Notes under the pieces: model-generated
Database searches by the model: none
Seen by the model: only the letters and a program-made list of their open reading frames with translations
What the model was told of the DNA's origin: nothing
Assembly (NCBI RefSeq): GCF_009671205.1
Contig: NZ_CP045309.1
Coordinates: 5,270,001 to 5,334,000 of the forward strand
Direction of reading: 5' to 3'
DNA: 64,000 bases
DNA from: Micromonospora terminaliae
GTDB lineage: Bacteria; Actinomycetota; Actinomycetes; Mycobacteriales; Micromonosporaceae
Translations under genes and position numbers: made by a program
Shown here: one piece after another, positions 24,975 through 33,326 of the stretch
How the letters are laid out: each line of letters opens with the position of its first letter
Position numbering within the stretch: position 1 is the stretch's first letter

Positions 24975-25014
24975 CACGGCGCCGGCTCCCAGGGACCAGG
25001 GAGCCGGCGCCGTG
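24975..25014 (+). terminator. Terminator after the alpha/beta hydrolase
   Basis: Perfect 16-bp stem (24975-24990 with 24999-25014; arm CACGGCGCCGGCTCCC) with an eight-base loop, about 40 bases after the stop. Confidence 0.92.
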
Positions 25015-25507
25015 CGCGGGGCGGACCAGCAGGAGGGTGCGGCACCTGCTGATCCACGATCAGGTGTCGCGGCCCCTTCATGTCACGTGCAGAATCTTGC
25101 TCGCGCAACCTTCCCACGGGTAAATACATTCGCGGACGAGCCGAACAGGACCGTTCGGTGGTCAACATCTGCCGGTACGCCGGTCGCATCCGCCCGAAGG
25201 CCCGGCCCCGGCGGCAGCGCCAGACGTGCGCGCGACCGCGCCGGGTCGACCGGGAGCTGGGGGCGTATCGGGGACTTTTCGCCCTGACGGCGGGCGAGCA
25301 CCCGCGGCCGGTGGAGGATGCCGACTGTCCGATCTAGACCATCGCGCGCCCGACGCGGCGCCGACGCGGCGAGCGGATGAACCCACAGGGCGCTGAGCTG
25401 CGGCTACGTGTCCGAAACCGATCGAAAGTGAAGAATTTTATTTGAATCGCTCGGTTGGACCGGGGTACCGGATGGACGCACGAATGAGCCAGAGGAAGGA
25501 AGAGTTC
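25015..25507. other. Intergenic stretch of about 490 bases without a convincing gene
   Basis: Several short open frames occur, the longest about 85 codons at 25080-25337, but they are Arg-rich, lack a good ribosome site and look like chance frames. The right end becomes unusually AT-rich (AAGAATTTTATTTGAATC around 25431-25448), a plausible promoter for the secreted-protein gene at 25508, whose ribosome site is the AGGAAGGAAGAG run. Confidence 0.5.
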
Positions 25508-26083
25508 ATGCATGCAGCACGTCTCCGGACCGCCTCGGTCGCCCTGGCCGCGAGCGTAGGACTGGTCCTCGCCACGACGGGTGTGGCGCAGGCCGCCCCG
25601 GTGAGCCAGCAGGCCCAGCAGGCACCCGCGGCCGCCCCCGCGGCGTCCGCGGTCAGCACGCCCGTCACCGGCAGCTTCACCGACGCGCTGGGCGGGGTCG
25701 GCAACTTCGCGGGCACCTTCACGCCCACCCGGTTCGTCAACCAGAACGGTCAGCTCGCCGCCGTGGGCACGCTGACCGGCACCCTCACCAACTCCGCCGG
25801 CACCTCGCTCGGCGCCGTCAACCAGCAGATCACCGTGCCGGTCCAGGCGGCTGCCACCTGCGACATCCTCAATCTCGACCTCGGCCCGCTGGACCTGAAC
25901 CTGCTCGGTCTCCAGGTGCACCTCGACGAGGTCGTGCTCGACATCACCGCGCAGCAGGGCCCGGGCAACCTGCTCGGCAACCTGCTCTGCGCGGTCGCCG
26001 GCCTGCTCGACAACACCGGCGGCGGCAGTGGCGTCCTGAACGGGATCGTGGCCCTGCTCAACCGGATCCTCGGGGCGCTCTGA
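25508..26083 (+). CDS. Secreted protein of unknown function (actinobacterial family)
   Basis: A 191-residue exported protein. Signal peptide about 1-29 (MHAARLRTASVALAASVGLV to VAQAAP), then a Gln/Ala-rich spacer and a beta-rich domain with TPVTGSFTDALGG, FTPTRFVNQNGQLAAVGTLTG and a leucine-rich C-terminus LGPLDLNLLGLQVHLDEVVLD. I recall similar secreted proteins across actinomycetes but no assigned function. The start follows AGGAAGGAAGAG; earlier in-frame ATGs give no signal peptide. Its 3' end overlaps by 26 bases the convergent gamma-glutamylcyclotransferase-like gene. Confidence 0.85.
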   Translation: MHAARLRTASVALAASVGLVLATTGVAQAAPVSQQAQQAPAAAPAASAVSTPVTGSFTDALGGVGNFAGTFTPTRFVNQNGQLAAVGTLTGTLTNSAGTSLGAVNQQITVPVQAAATCDILNLDLGPLDLNLLGLQVHLDEVVLDITAQQGPGNLLGNLLCAVAGLLDNTGGGSGVLNGIVALLNRILGAL

Positions 26084-26786
26084 TCCATTCCGACATCGCG
26101 GAGCTGAGGGCGGAGGCCATCGGGACCTGGTCCCGGTGGCCTCCGCCGCGTCCCGCCCCGCCGACCGCATCCTCCGCCAGGCGGCCGACCCGGGAGCGGG
26201 GCCAGTTGCCCCGGACCCCGGGCCGGGCCGCCAGGTAGCCGGTGATCCGCGCGACGCCCCAGCCGTGCGCCTCGCGCAGCCCGCGGGCGAGCATGCCGAG
26301 GTAGACCGGAGCCGGCGAGGTCCAGTCCACCTCGGACGCGCGGTGCGGGGCCGTGAACGTGAGCATCGGCAGGCCGTCACGCGTGCCGACCCGGAGCAGG
26401 GTCTCGTAGCGGCCGGGGCCGAGGGTGGCGCGGCCGGTCTCCGCCGCCACCCGGATCAGGTCCAGGTCCGTCCCGGGCGGCCGGTACATCTCCTGCGCCG
26501 CGATGTCGGCGAACTGCTCGACCGTCACGAGGTAGCCGCGCACGGCCGCGCGTCCCGGCAGGTCCGGGTCGTAGAACGCCATCCCGCCGGTCCAGGCCCG
26601 CGACTCGCCGGCGAAGTAGACACCGCCGGGGATCAGCCCGGCGGCCGTCCGGCGCGGTGGCCGGCAGTCCCGGCAGCCGGGGTACGTGCGCAGCCCGCCG
26701 GGTGGGCGCCCGCCCCGCATGTACCGGTCGAGCCGCGCCGCGTGCAGGTTCGAGCCGTACGCGACGTACCAGAGCAGGGGCTCCAC
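26058..26786 (-). CDS. Gamma-glutamylcyclotransferase-like protein
   Basis: A 242-residue protein starting WYVAYGSNLHAARLDRYM, the diagnostic YGSN loop of the gamma-glutamylcyclotransferase (BtrG-like) fold; in actinomycete genomes relatives are sometimes mislabelled histone deacetylase. The segment around VTVEQFADIAAQEM fits the conserved acidic region. It lies four bases downstream of the phosphodiesterase gene, so the two form an operon. The last 40 residues are Gly/Arg-rich and are encoded across the terminator of the opposite gene, so the C-terminal end may be poorly conserved. Substrate not known. Confidence 0.85.
   Translation of the reverse strand: MEPLLWYVAYGSNLHAARLDRYMRGGRPPGGLRTYPGCRDCRPPRRTAAGLIPGGVYFAGESRAWTGGMAFYDPDLPGRAAVRGYLVTVEQFADIAAQEMYRPPGTDLDLIRVAAETGRATLGPGRYETLLRVGTRDGLPMLTFTAPHRASEVDWTSPAPVYLGMLARGLREAHGWGVARITGYLAARPGVRGNWPRSRVGRLAEDAVGGAGRGGGHRDQVPMASALSSAMSEWIRAPRGSG
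26109..26147 (+). terminator. Terminator of the secreted-protein gene, inside the opposing gene
   Basis: 19-bp near-perfect inverted repeat (26109-26127 with 26129-26147, one G-T pair; outer arm GGCGGAGGCC). It serves the rightward gene and is read through as the 3' coding end of the leftward gene. Confidence 0.8.
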
Positions 26787-26790
26787 GGGT

Positions 26791-27570
26791 TCAGAACCAG
26801 CAGGTCCGCCCGGCGGCGTGGCTGACCTGGACCGTATGCGTCACGCAGCCCCCGTCGGCCACCCGGTGCAGCAGGAACGCGGTGGGCTCGGCGACCCACC
26901 CGATGCCCTCCTCGTCGGTCATGGCGAGGCTGACCTGCATCCAGGTGCTCGGCGCGGTGGTGAGCACCGTGCCGGCGAAGGCGCTGGTGACCGGCCGGTG
27001 CAGGTGGCCGGCGGCGACCCGGACCACGTGGGGGTGGCGACCGATCACCTCGGCGAGCGCGTCGGCGTCGGTGAGCCCCATGGCGTCCATGGCCGGCACG
27101 CCGACCGCTATCGGCGGGTGGTGCAGGCACACCACGGCGGGCACCTCGGTGCGACCGGCCAGCACGCCGTCGAGCCAGCCGAGCTGGTCGTCCCCGAGCC
27201 GCCCGGCGTCCCCGCCGGGGGCGAGCGAGTCCAGCACCACGAGCGTGCCGTCCGGCTGGTCGACGTGGTAGTGGGCCGAGAAGCCGCCACCCAGGTACGG
27301 GGTGCCGCCGAAGGTGTCGAGCAGGGACTCCCGGTCGTCGTGGTTGCCGGCGGCGAGGTGGACGGGCAGCGGGAATCGCCCGATGATCTCGCGCAGCGCG
27401 AGGTACTCGTCCGGACGGCCGTTGCTCACGAGGTCGCCGGTGATCACCACGCAGTCGGGCCGGGGGCGCAGGGCGAGCACCCGCCCGAGTGCCCGGTGCA
27501 GCCCGGACGCCTGCTCGGCCGCGAGCAGGCCGGTGGTCACATGCGGGTCGCTGAGCTGGGCGATGAGCAT
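26791..27570 (-). CDS. Cyclic-nucleotide-type phosphodiesterase (metallophosphoesterase, CpdA-like)
   Basis: A 259-residue class III phosphodiesterase. Metal-binding blocks are in order: QLSDPHV, GDLVSNGRPDEY, GNHDDRESL, HHPPIAVG and AGHLHRP. This set matches CpdA/Rv0805-like enzymes that hydrolyse 3',5'-cAMP and other phosphodiesters. No signal peptide, so cytoplasmic. It is the first gene of a two-gene unit with the gamma-glutamylcyclotransferase-like gene and is divergent from a diguanylate cyclase gene; the intergenic region holds the 35-bp motif at 27652-27686, which could serve either side. Confidence 0.92.
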   Translation of the reverse strand: MLIAQLSDPHVTTGLLAAEQASGLHRALGRVLALRPRPDCVVITGDLVSNGRPDEYLALREIIGRFPLPVHLAAGNHDDRESLLDTFGGTPYLGGGFSAHYHVDQPDGTLVVLDSLAPGGDAGRLGDDQLGWLDGVLAGRTEVPAVVCLHHPPIAVGVPAMDAMGLTDADALAEVIGRHPHVVRVAAGHLHRPVTSAFAGTVLTTAPSTWMQVSLAMTDEEGIGWVAEPTAFLLHRVADGGCVTHTVQVSHAAGRTCWF

Positions 27571-27651
27571 CGGCGCCTCCTGACGAGCCCGGGACCCTCA
27601 CGCTATCGCCGCCGCACGCGAACGCGCGGCCCTCTCCCGCCCACAGGTCCC

Positions 27652-27686
27652 GTCCACAGCCTGTGGATAGCACATGTGTACGAAGG
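27652..27686 (+). promoter_or_regulatory. Copy 1 of a 35-bp bipartite motif (palindrome plus LexA-box-like half)
   Basis: TCCACAG-C-CTGTGGA (27653-27667) is a 7-bp palindrome with one central base, followed by GCACATGTGTACGA (27670-27683). The reverse complement of 53746-53780 matches it at 31 of 35 positions without gaps. It lies 60 bases before the diguanylate cyclase start and about 80 bases upstream of the divergent phosphodiesterase start. The right half resembles the actinobacterial SOS box (GAACATGTGTTC), the left half contains two opposed TCCACA cores as in DnaA boxes. Which protein binds is unknown. Confidence 0.75.
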
Positions 27687-27746
27687 TCGCGGGCTGCCGC
27701 GCTGGGTACCCTTGATCGCGCCCCGCCCCCTCCGAGCAGGAACGAC

Positions 27747-29210
27747 GTGGATCACGAGCGAGTCGTCCGGGACGTCACGGTCCGCCTACCGATGGCGTCG
27801 ACCGCGCTGGAGGCGTGCCAGTGGACCGTCTCGGCGCTGGCCCGGCACACGCCGGCGACGGTCTCGATCCTGCTCGGGGTCCACGACTCGCTCCGCTGCG
27901 TCGCCGCCACCGGCGCCTGGCAGGTCTTCTCCACCGTGCCGGCGCAGGCCGGGGCCGACGACTCCGGCACGCCGCGCCGGGACCACCAGCGCTCGATCGT
28001 CGCGCGGGTGTACGCCTCCGGCGAGCCCGCCGTCGTCCCCGACGTGACCGCCGATCCCGACTACCTTCCGGTACGCCCCGACGTCACGGCCGAGATCTGC
28101 GTGCCGGTGCGGGACCGGGCGGGCCGCCCGCTCGGTGTGCTGGACCTCCAGTGGAGCGGCCCGGTGGAGGCGCAGCGGTGGCGGAGGACCGCCCAGCGGC
28201 TGGCCGACCGGCTCGGCGCCCGGATCGCCGCGCTCGGTGGCCCGCCGGCCGAGACCCGCAGCGAGAAGCTGCTCCGGCACACCGCCGCGATGACCAGCGC
28301 CCCCACCGACTGGGACCTGACGACGGCCGCGATCGCCGCGGCCCGGGACGTCTCGGCGCTCGCCGCCGCCGTGCTGATCCTTCCCGGCCCGCGCGAACCG
28401 CGGCTGGGCACGCCCACCGCCACCCCCGGGGCGCTGGAGGCCCGGATGCGGGCCGAGCTGGCCGAGGCCGGTCCGGCGGCGCTCGCCCGGATGATCGCCC
28501 GCGCGCACCGGCACGGGTCGGCGTACACGCTGGGCGAGGAGGGGCATCCGCCGACCGAGGACTACCTGCCGTTGACCCGGGCCGGGGCGCGCACCCTGGT
28601 GGCGGTGCCGGTCGGTCCCACGGAGGGTGGCGGCGTGCTGCTGGTCGCCGACGAGCGGCTGCTGCGCCCCGACCCGACCACGGTCAACCTGATCGAGCTG
28701 CTGGCCGGGCAGGCGTGGATCTGCCTCGACCGGCTGCGTACGCTCGCCCGGCTACGCGAGCAGGCCAGCTCGGACCCGCTCACCGGGCTGCGCCACACCG
28801 GGCCGTTCGGGCAGCGGATCGCGAGCGCCACGCCGGGGCGTACCGCCCTGCTGGCGATCGACGTGGACGGCTTCAAGGACGTCAACGACACGTACGGCCA
28901 CCAGGCCGGCGACCAGCTGCTGGTGGGGCTGGCCCGGGCGCTGGAGGGTGCGCTGCGCCAGGGTGACGAGCTCTACCGCACCGGCGGCGACGAGTTCGTC
29001 GCGGTGATCGAGGTGAGCCGGCCCGAGGAGGCCGTGCGGATCGCCGAGCGGCTCACCGAGGCCGCCCGCCGCACCGGCCGGACGATCAGCGTCGGCGTCG
29101 CCCTCCCCCGCCCCGGCGAGTCCCCGGAACGAACCCTGAGCCGCGCCGACCAGGCCCTGTACGCGGTGAAACGCGACGGCCGCGACGGAGTACACCTCTC
29201 CGCCGCCTGA
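27747..29210 (+). CDS. Diguanylate cyclase with GAF domains
   Basis: A 487-residue soluble enzyme that makes cyclic di-GMP from GTP. Residues about 15-165 and 190-330 look like GAF sensor domains (VYASGEPAVVPDVTADPDYL; TLVAVPVGPTEGGGVLLVAD). The GGDEF domain (about 335-487) has the intact signature GGDEF at 413-417 and the inhibitory I-site RQGD at 404-407, so product feedback is expected. No membrane segment. The GTG start has AGGA at five bases; upstream in-frame codons are not protein-like. It is divergent from a class III phosphodiesterase. Confidence 0.93.
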   Translation: MDHERVVRDVTVRLPMASTALEACQWTVSALARHTPATVSILLGVHDSLRCVAATGAWQVFSTVPAQAGADDSGTPRRDHQRSIVARVYASGEPAVVPDVTADPDYLPVRPDVTAEICVPVRDRAGRPLGVLDLQWSGPVEAQRWRRTAQRLADRLGARIAALGGPPAETRSEKLLRHTAAMTSAPTDWDLTTAAIAAARDVSALAAAVLILPGPREPRLGTPTATPGALEARMRAELAEAGPAALARMIARAHRHGSAYTLGEEGHPPTEDYLPLTRAGARTLVAVPVGPTEGGGVLLVADERLLRPDPTTVNLIELLAGQAWICLDRLRTLARLREQASSDPLTGLRHTGPFGQRIASATPGRTALLAIDVDGFKDVNDTYGHQAGDQLLVGLARALEGALRQGDELYRTGGDEFVAVIEVSRPEEAVRIAERLTEAARRTGRTISVGVALPRPGESPERTLSRADQALYAVKRDGRDGVHLSAA

Positions 29211-29214
29211 CGCC

Positions 29215-29288
29215 GTCGATCATGGAGTTGTGGCACCTGACAAAGGGCTCCGATCGGGCCTTCCAGGCGCCACAACTCCATGATCGAC
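29215..29288. repeat. Perfect 20-bp inverted repeat, REP-like, between convergent genes
   Basis: Arms 29215-29234 (GTCGATCATGGAGTTGTGGC) and 29269-29288 are exact reverse complements around a 34-base loop; inside, ACCTG/CAGG-type pairing continues the stem imperfectly. It lies between the stop of the cyclase gene and that of asd. The size and form fit a dispersed intergenic palindrome or a strong terminator. Confidence 0.9.
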
Positions 29289-29338
29289 GCGCAGGTCCGC
29301 GGCGACGCGCAGGTCAGCGGCGACGCGCGGGTCAGGGG
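29285..29338. repeat. Three 18-bp direct repeats at the 3' end of asd
   Basis: Units starting CGACGCGCAGGTC at 29285 and 29303, and CGACGCGCGGGTC at 29321; the third runs through the asd stop codon (29332-29334). Confidence 0.85.
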
Positions 29339-30393
29339 TGGGTCAGCTCTCTCGCCAGGAGTTCGGCGATCTGGGCGGTGTTCAGGGCGGCGCCCTTGCG
29401 GAGGTTGTCGCCCGTCACGAAGAGGTCCAGGGCGCGGGGGTCGTCCACGGCGCGGCGGATGCGGCCGACCCAGGACGGGTCGGTGCCCACCGCGTCGATC
29501 GGCATGGGGAACTCGCCGGCGGCCGGGTCGTCGACCAGGATCACGCCGGGCGCGTTGCGCAGCACCTCGCGGGCGCCCTCGGCGTCGACCTCGGTGGCGA
29601 AGACCGCGTGCACGGCGACCGAGTGACCGGTCACCACCGGCACCCGGACGCAGGTCGCGGAGACCTTGAGGTCGGGCAGCCCGAGGATCTTGCGCGACTC
29701 GTTGCGCATCTTCAGCTCCTCGGACGACCAGCCGCCGTCGGCGAGCGAGCCGGCCCAGGGCACCACGTTGAGCGCGAGCGGCGCCGGGAACGGCCCCAGC
29801 TCGTCGCCGACCGCCTGCCGGACGTCGCCGGGCCGCGAGCCGAGCACCCGATCCCCGGCGATCTTGCTGAGCTGGGCGTGCAGCGCGTCCACGCCGGCCT
29901 GCCCCGCACCGGAGACCGCCTGGTACGAGGCGAGCACCAGCTCGCGCAGCCCGTACTCCCGGTGTAGCGGGGCAATCGCCACGATCATCGCCAGGGTCGT
30001 GCAGTTGGCGTTGGCGATGATCCCCTTGGGGCGGTTGCGGACCTGCTCGGGGTTGATCTCGGGAACGACGAGCGGCACGTCGCGGTCCATGCGGAACGCG
30101 CCGGAGTTGTCCACCGCGACGGCGCCCCGGCTGACGGCGATCGGTGCCCACTCGGCCGAGACCGCGTCGGGGACGTCGAACATCGCGACGTCCACGCCGT
30201 CGAACGCCTCGGGGGTGAGCGCCTGGACGGTCAGCGTCTCGCCCCGGCACTGGATCTGGCGGCCGACCGAGCGCTCGGAGGCGAGCAACCGGATCTCGCC
30301 CCACACGTTGCGGCGGGAGGAGAGGATCTGGCACATCACCGTGCCGACGGCGCCGGTCGCCCCGACCACGGCGAGGGTGGGCAGCGACGACAT
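29332..30393 (-). CDS. asd: Aspartate-semialdehyde dehydrogenase
   Basis: A 353-residue enzyme that reduces aspartyl phosphate to aspartate semialdehyde with NADPH, leading to Lys/diaminopimelate, Thr and Met. N-terminal Rossmann motif VVGATGAVG, catalytic Cys in IIANANCTT, the substrate motif ASYQAVSGAG and a C-terminal His in RVPVVTGHSVAVHA. The ATG at 30393 gives the usual beginning MSSLPTLAVVG; a GTG two codons earlier overlaps the lysC stop (TAGTG). Co-transcribed with lysC directly upstream, the standard actinobacterial arrangement. Confidence 0.97.
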   Translation of the reverse strand: MSSLPTLAVVGATGAVGTVMCQILSSRRNVWGEIRLLASERSVGRQIQCRGETLTVQALTPEAFDGVDVAMFDVPDAVSAEWAPIAVSRGAVAVDNSGAFRMDRDVPLVVPEINPEQVRNRPKGIIANANCTTLAMIVAIAPLHREYGLRELVLASYQAVSGAGQAGVDALHAQLSKIAGDRVLGSRPGDVRQAVGDELGPFPAPLALNVVPWAGSLADGGWSSEELKMRNESRKILGLPDLKVSATCVRVPVVTGHSVAVHAVFATEVDAEGAREVLRNAPGVILVDDPAAGEFPMPIDAVGTDPSWVGRIRRAVDDPRALDLFVTGDNLRKGAALNTAQIAELLARELTHP

Positions 30394-30398
30394 GCGCA

Positions 30399-31664
30399 CT
30401 ACCGCCCGGTGCCGGCGTAGACGACGGCTTCGGTGTCACCGCCCAGGTCGAAGGCGTCGTGGATGGCCCGGACCGCCTTGTCGAGGTCGGTGTCCCGGCA
30501 GACCACCGACACCCGGATCTCCGAGGTGGAGATCATCTCGATGTTCACCCCGGCCGCGCCGAGGGCGGCGAAGAAGCCGGCCGCGACACCCGGGTGCGAG
30601 CGCATGCCCGCGCCGATCAGCGACACCTTGCCGACGTGGTCGTCGTAGAGCAGGCCCTTGAACTTGACCTGCTCCTGGATCTTGCTGAGCGCGGCCATGG
30701 CCGTCGGGCCGTCGGTCTTGGGCAGCGTGAAGGAGATGTCGGTGCGGCCGGTGCCCTCGGTGGACACGTTCTGCACGATCATGTCGATGTTGATCTCGGC
30801 GCCGGCCACGGTGTCGAAGATCCGCGCGGCGGCGCCCGGCTCGTCGGGCACCCCGACAATGGTGATCTTCGCCTCGCTGCGGTCGTGGGCGACCCCGGTG
30901 ATCAGTGCCTGTTCCACAGGAAGGTCCTCCATCGATCCGGTGACCATCGTGCCGGTGTTGGTCGAGTATGACGAACGGACGTGGATCGGCAAGCCTGCGC
31001 GCCGGGCGTACTCGACGCTGCGCAGGTGCAGCACCTTGGCGCCGCAGGCGGCCAGTTCCAGCATCTCCTCGTAGGTGATGTGCTTGATGTGCCGCGCGTT
31101 GGGCACGATCCGCGGGTCGGCGCTGAACACGCCGTCCACGTCGGTGTAGATCTCGCAGACGTCCGCGTCGAGTGCGGCGGCGAGGGCCACGGCCGTGGTG
31201 TCCGACCCGCCCCGGCCCAGGGTGGTCACGTCCTTGGTGTCCTGCGAGACGCCCTGGAAGCCGGCCACGATGACCACCGCGCCCTCGTCCAGCGCGCCCT
31301 TCAGGCGGCCCGGGGTGACGTCGATGATCCGCGCCCGGCCGTGCACCGAGGTGGTGAGCACGCCGGCCTGGGAGCCGGTGAACGAGCGGGCCTCGTACCC
31401 CAGGTTGTGGATGGCCATGGCGAGCAGCGCCATGGAGATCCGCTCCCCGGCGGTCAGCAGCATGTCCAGTTCGCGGCCGGGCGGCAGCGGGCTGACCTGG
31501 TTGGCCAGGTCGAGCAGCTCGTCGGTGGTGTCGCCCATGGCCGAGACCACCACGACCACGTCGTCGCCCGCCTTGCGGGCCGCCACGATGCGCTCGGCCA
31601 CCCGCTTGATCCGCTCGGCGTTGGCGACGGAGGACCCGCCGTACTTCTGCACCACGAGTGCCAC
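30399..31664 (-). CDS. lysC: Aspartate kinase
   Basis: A 421-residue kinase that phosphorylates aspartate, first step of the aspartate family pathway. N-terminal [13 protein letters not shown], then [13 protein letters not shown] and the catalytic core [15 protein letters not shown]. Two ACT domains (about 265-335 and 345-410) indicate allosteric control by Lys/Thr. As in other actinobacteria, the C-terminal regulatory half may also be made separately from an internal start, but no site is proven here. GTG start preceded by GGGAGGGAG. Forms an operon with asd. Confidence 0.97.
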   Translation of the reverse strand: MALVVQKYGGSSVANAERIKRVAERIVAARKAGDDVVVVVSAMGDTTDELLDLANQVSPLPPGRELDMLLTAGERISMALLAMAIHNLGYEARSFTGSQAGVLTTSVHGRARIIDVTPGRLKGALDEGAVVIVAGFQGVSQDTKDVTTLGRGGSDTTAVALAAALDADVCEIYTDVDGVFSADPRIVPNARHIKHITYEEMLELAACGAKVLHLRSVEYARRAGLPIHVRSSYSTNTGTMVTGSMEDLPVEQALITGVAHDRSEAKITIVGVPDEPGAAARIFDTVAGAEINIDMIVQNVSTEGTGRTDISFTLPKTDGPTAMAALSKIQEQVKFKGLLYDDHVGKVSLIGAGMRSHPGVAAGFFAALGAAGVNIEMISTSEIRVSVVCRDTDLDKAVRAIHDAFDLGGDTEAVVYAGTGR

Positions 31665-31904
31665 GACGGTGCACTCCCTCCCAGCGACGACCCTGAGCGT
31701 GCCGGCGCCGCCGGTTTCTTCGGTCCGGCGGCGCGTGTCAGACCTCCCCAGGGTATCGGGCGGCGGATGGCGCCGGGTCGGGTGATCCCACCATCCGGCC
31801 CGGCGTGGGGCGGCTCACCGGCCCCGGCCCGGCCGCGCGACACGCCGCCGGAACACCCGTGCGGCGGGCTCCCCGGAGCCCGGCCGGCACCGCAGAATGT
31901 CCCG
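31665..31904. promoter_or_regulatory. Divergent region upstream of lysC with a GC-rich hairpin
   Basis: Carries the lysC promoter on the minus strand and that of a lipoprotein gene on the plus strand. A perfect 10-bp stem, GCGCCGCCGG (31705-31714) with CCGGCGGCGC (31725-31734), lies 40-70 bases upstream of the lysC start. It does not look like a lysine riboswitch; a role in lysC expression is only possible. Confidence 0.4.
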
Positions 31905-32690
31905 GTGCACGCACACCGACGCGCGGCCCGGCGGCTCGCCGGCGCCCTGGCGCTCACCCTGCCGGCGCTCCTGGCCGCCTGCACCGCCGATCCGCCGAGC
32001 CGGGCCCCGACCAGCACCGCCGACCCGGTCCCGGCCGAGGTCGACGCGGCCCGGGACGAACTGGCCGCGCTGGCCGCGGCCGCGCAGGACCGGCACCTCA
32101 CCGCCACGTACGCCTTCGAGCCCGGCGACGGCGCGACCCGGACGGTCACGGTGACCAGCGCGAACGACGGCACCTGGCGGGTGGACGTGCCCGGTTGGGG
32201 GCAGGGCGGCACCGTCGACGTCTCGCTCGCCGCCACCGGCGACGGGCTCTTCCAGTGCGCCCTGCCGTCGGCCGGCTGGGCGCAGCCGGCGGGCTGCGTA
32301 CGCCTCGGCGACGCCGACGACGCCGTGCCCCGCAGGCTGGACCCGCGGGTGCAGCACCCGTTCACCGACTGGCTGGAGGTGCTCACCGACCGGCGCGCCC
32401 CGCTCGCCGTCTCGGCGGCCGCGCCGCTGCCCGGGGCGAGCGGCGAGTGCTACTCGGTCGAGTCGACCTCGGCCTCGCTGAACGCCCCGCTGGACGTCGG
32501 GATCTACTGCTACCTCCCGGACGGCACCCCGACGGCGGTGCGGGCCGCCTTCGGCACCCTGAAGCTGGCCGGCGAGCCGGGCCCGGCACCGGCCACCGTG
32601 CCGCTGGCCGGGCCGGTCAGCGAGGGCGGCGAGCCGGTGAGCCGGGACGCGCCGTCGCCGACCGACAGCCCGACCGCGGGAACGCCCTGA
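31905..32690 (+). CDS. Lipoprotein of unknown function
   Basis: A 261-residue predicted lipoprotein: basic start (VHAHRRAARRLAG), hydrophobic helix and the lipobox LLAAC. The mature part is a beta-rich domain with four cysteines (FQCALP, AGCVRLG, GECYSVES, IYCYLPDG) that could form two disulfides, and ends in a Pro/Ser/Thr tail. I recognise no family. The GTG start follows no clear ribosome site and the open frame extends far upstream, so the start is set by the signal sequence. Confidence 0.8.
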   Translation: MHAHRRAARRLAGALALTLPALLAACTADPPSRAPTSTADPVPAEVDAARDELAALAAAAQDRHLTATYAFEPGDGATRTVTVTSANDGTWRVDVPGWGQGGTVDVSLAATGDGLFQCALPSAGWAQPAGCVRLGDADDAVPRRLDPRVQHPFTDWLEVLTDRRAPLAVSAAAPLPGASGECYSVESTSASLNAPLDVGIYCYLPDGTPTAVRAAFGTLKLAGEPGPAPATVPLAGPVSEGGEPVSRDAPSPTDSPTAGTP

Positions 32691-32776
32691 CCGCGATGTC
32701 CGTTACGGGTGCTCTTCGCCACATCTGAACCCGGGCGACGGCAGGGGCAAAACACCCATCAGGGATGCTTTGCCGC

Positions 32777-33307
32777 ATGCCTGACCTCACCCCGCTGCTC
32801 GCCTTCCGCTGGAGCCCACGCGCCTTCGACCCGGCCGCCGAGCTGACCGGGGACGAGGCCGCCTGCCTGCTGGAGGCCGCCCGCTGGGCGCCCTCGGCCG
32901 GCAACGCCCAGCCGTGGCGCTTCGCGCTCGGCCACCGGCAGGACGAGACCTGGAAGCGCATCCTGGTCAACCTGCCCGAGGGCGACCAGCGGTGGGTCCG
33001 GCACGCCGCCGCGCTGGTCGTCGGGGCGCACACCGGCGGCGACCCGGAACGGGCCGCGTACGACCTGGGCCAGGCCGTCGCCCACCTGACCGTGCAGGCC
33101 ACCGCGCTGGGCCTGCACGCGCACCAGCTCACCCGCCTCGACCGCGCCGGCCTCGCCACCGAGCTGGACCTGGCGGCCGCGATCCGGCCCCTCGTGGTGG
33201 TCGCGATCGGGCGGCTCGGGGACCCGTCCGCGCTACCCGAGGACCTGCGGGACCGGGAGACCGCCCTGCGCCGCCGCCGGCCGCTGGCCACCCTCCTGCT
33301 CGCCTGA
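32777..33307 (+). CDS. Nitroreductase-family protein
   Basis: A 176-residue FMN-dependent oxidoreductase of the nitroreductase family. The FMN-binding start FRWSPRAFD and the ARWAPSAGNAQPWRF motif are clear, as is the central VGAHTGGDPERAAYDLGQAVAHLTVQA helix; RPLVVVAIGRLGDPSALP corresponds to the C-terminal strand. Substrate not known. The ATG at 32777 gives the best N-terminus; another ATG lies four codons earlier. It is convergent with a regulator gene just 19 bases away. Confidence 0.92.
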   Translation: MPDLTPLLAFRWSPRAFDPAAELTGDEAACLLEAARWAPSAGNAQPWRFALGHRQDETWKRILVNLPEGDQRWVRHAAALVVGAHTGGDPERAAYDLGQAVAHLTVQATALGLHAHQLTRLDRAGLATELDLAAAIRPLVVVAIGRLGDPSALPEDLRDRETALRRRRPLATLLLA

Positions 33308-33326
33308 TCCGTACCCGCCGGCCCGG

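Noticed and set aside
25080..25337. 85-codon frame between the alpha/beta hydrolase and the secreted protein
   Set aside because: Arg-rich, no ribosome site, no recognisable domain; overlaps other random frames.
31665..31734. Lysine riboswitch upstream of lysC
   Set aside because: Only a simple 10-bp hairpin is present; the five-way junction of the L-box is not visible.
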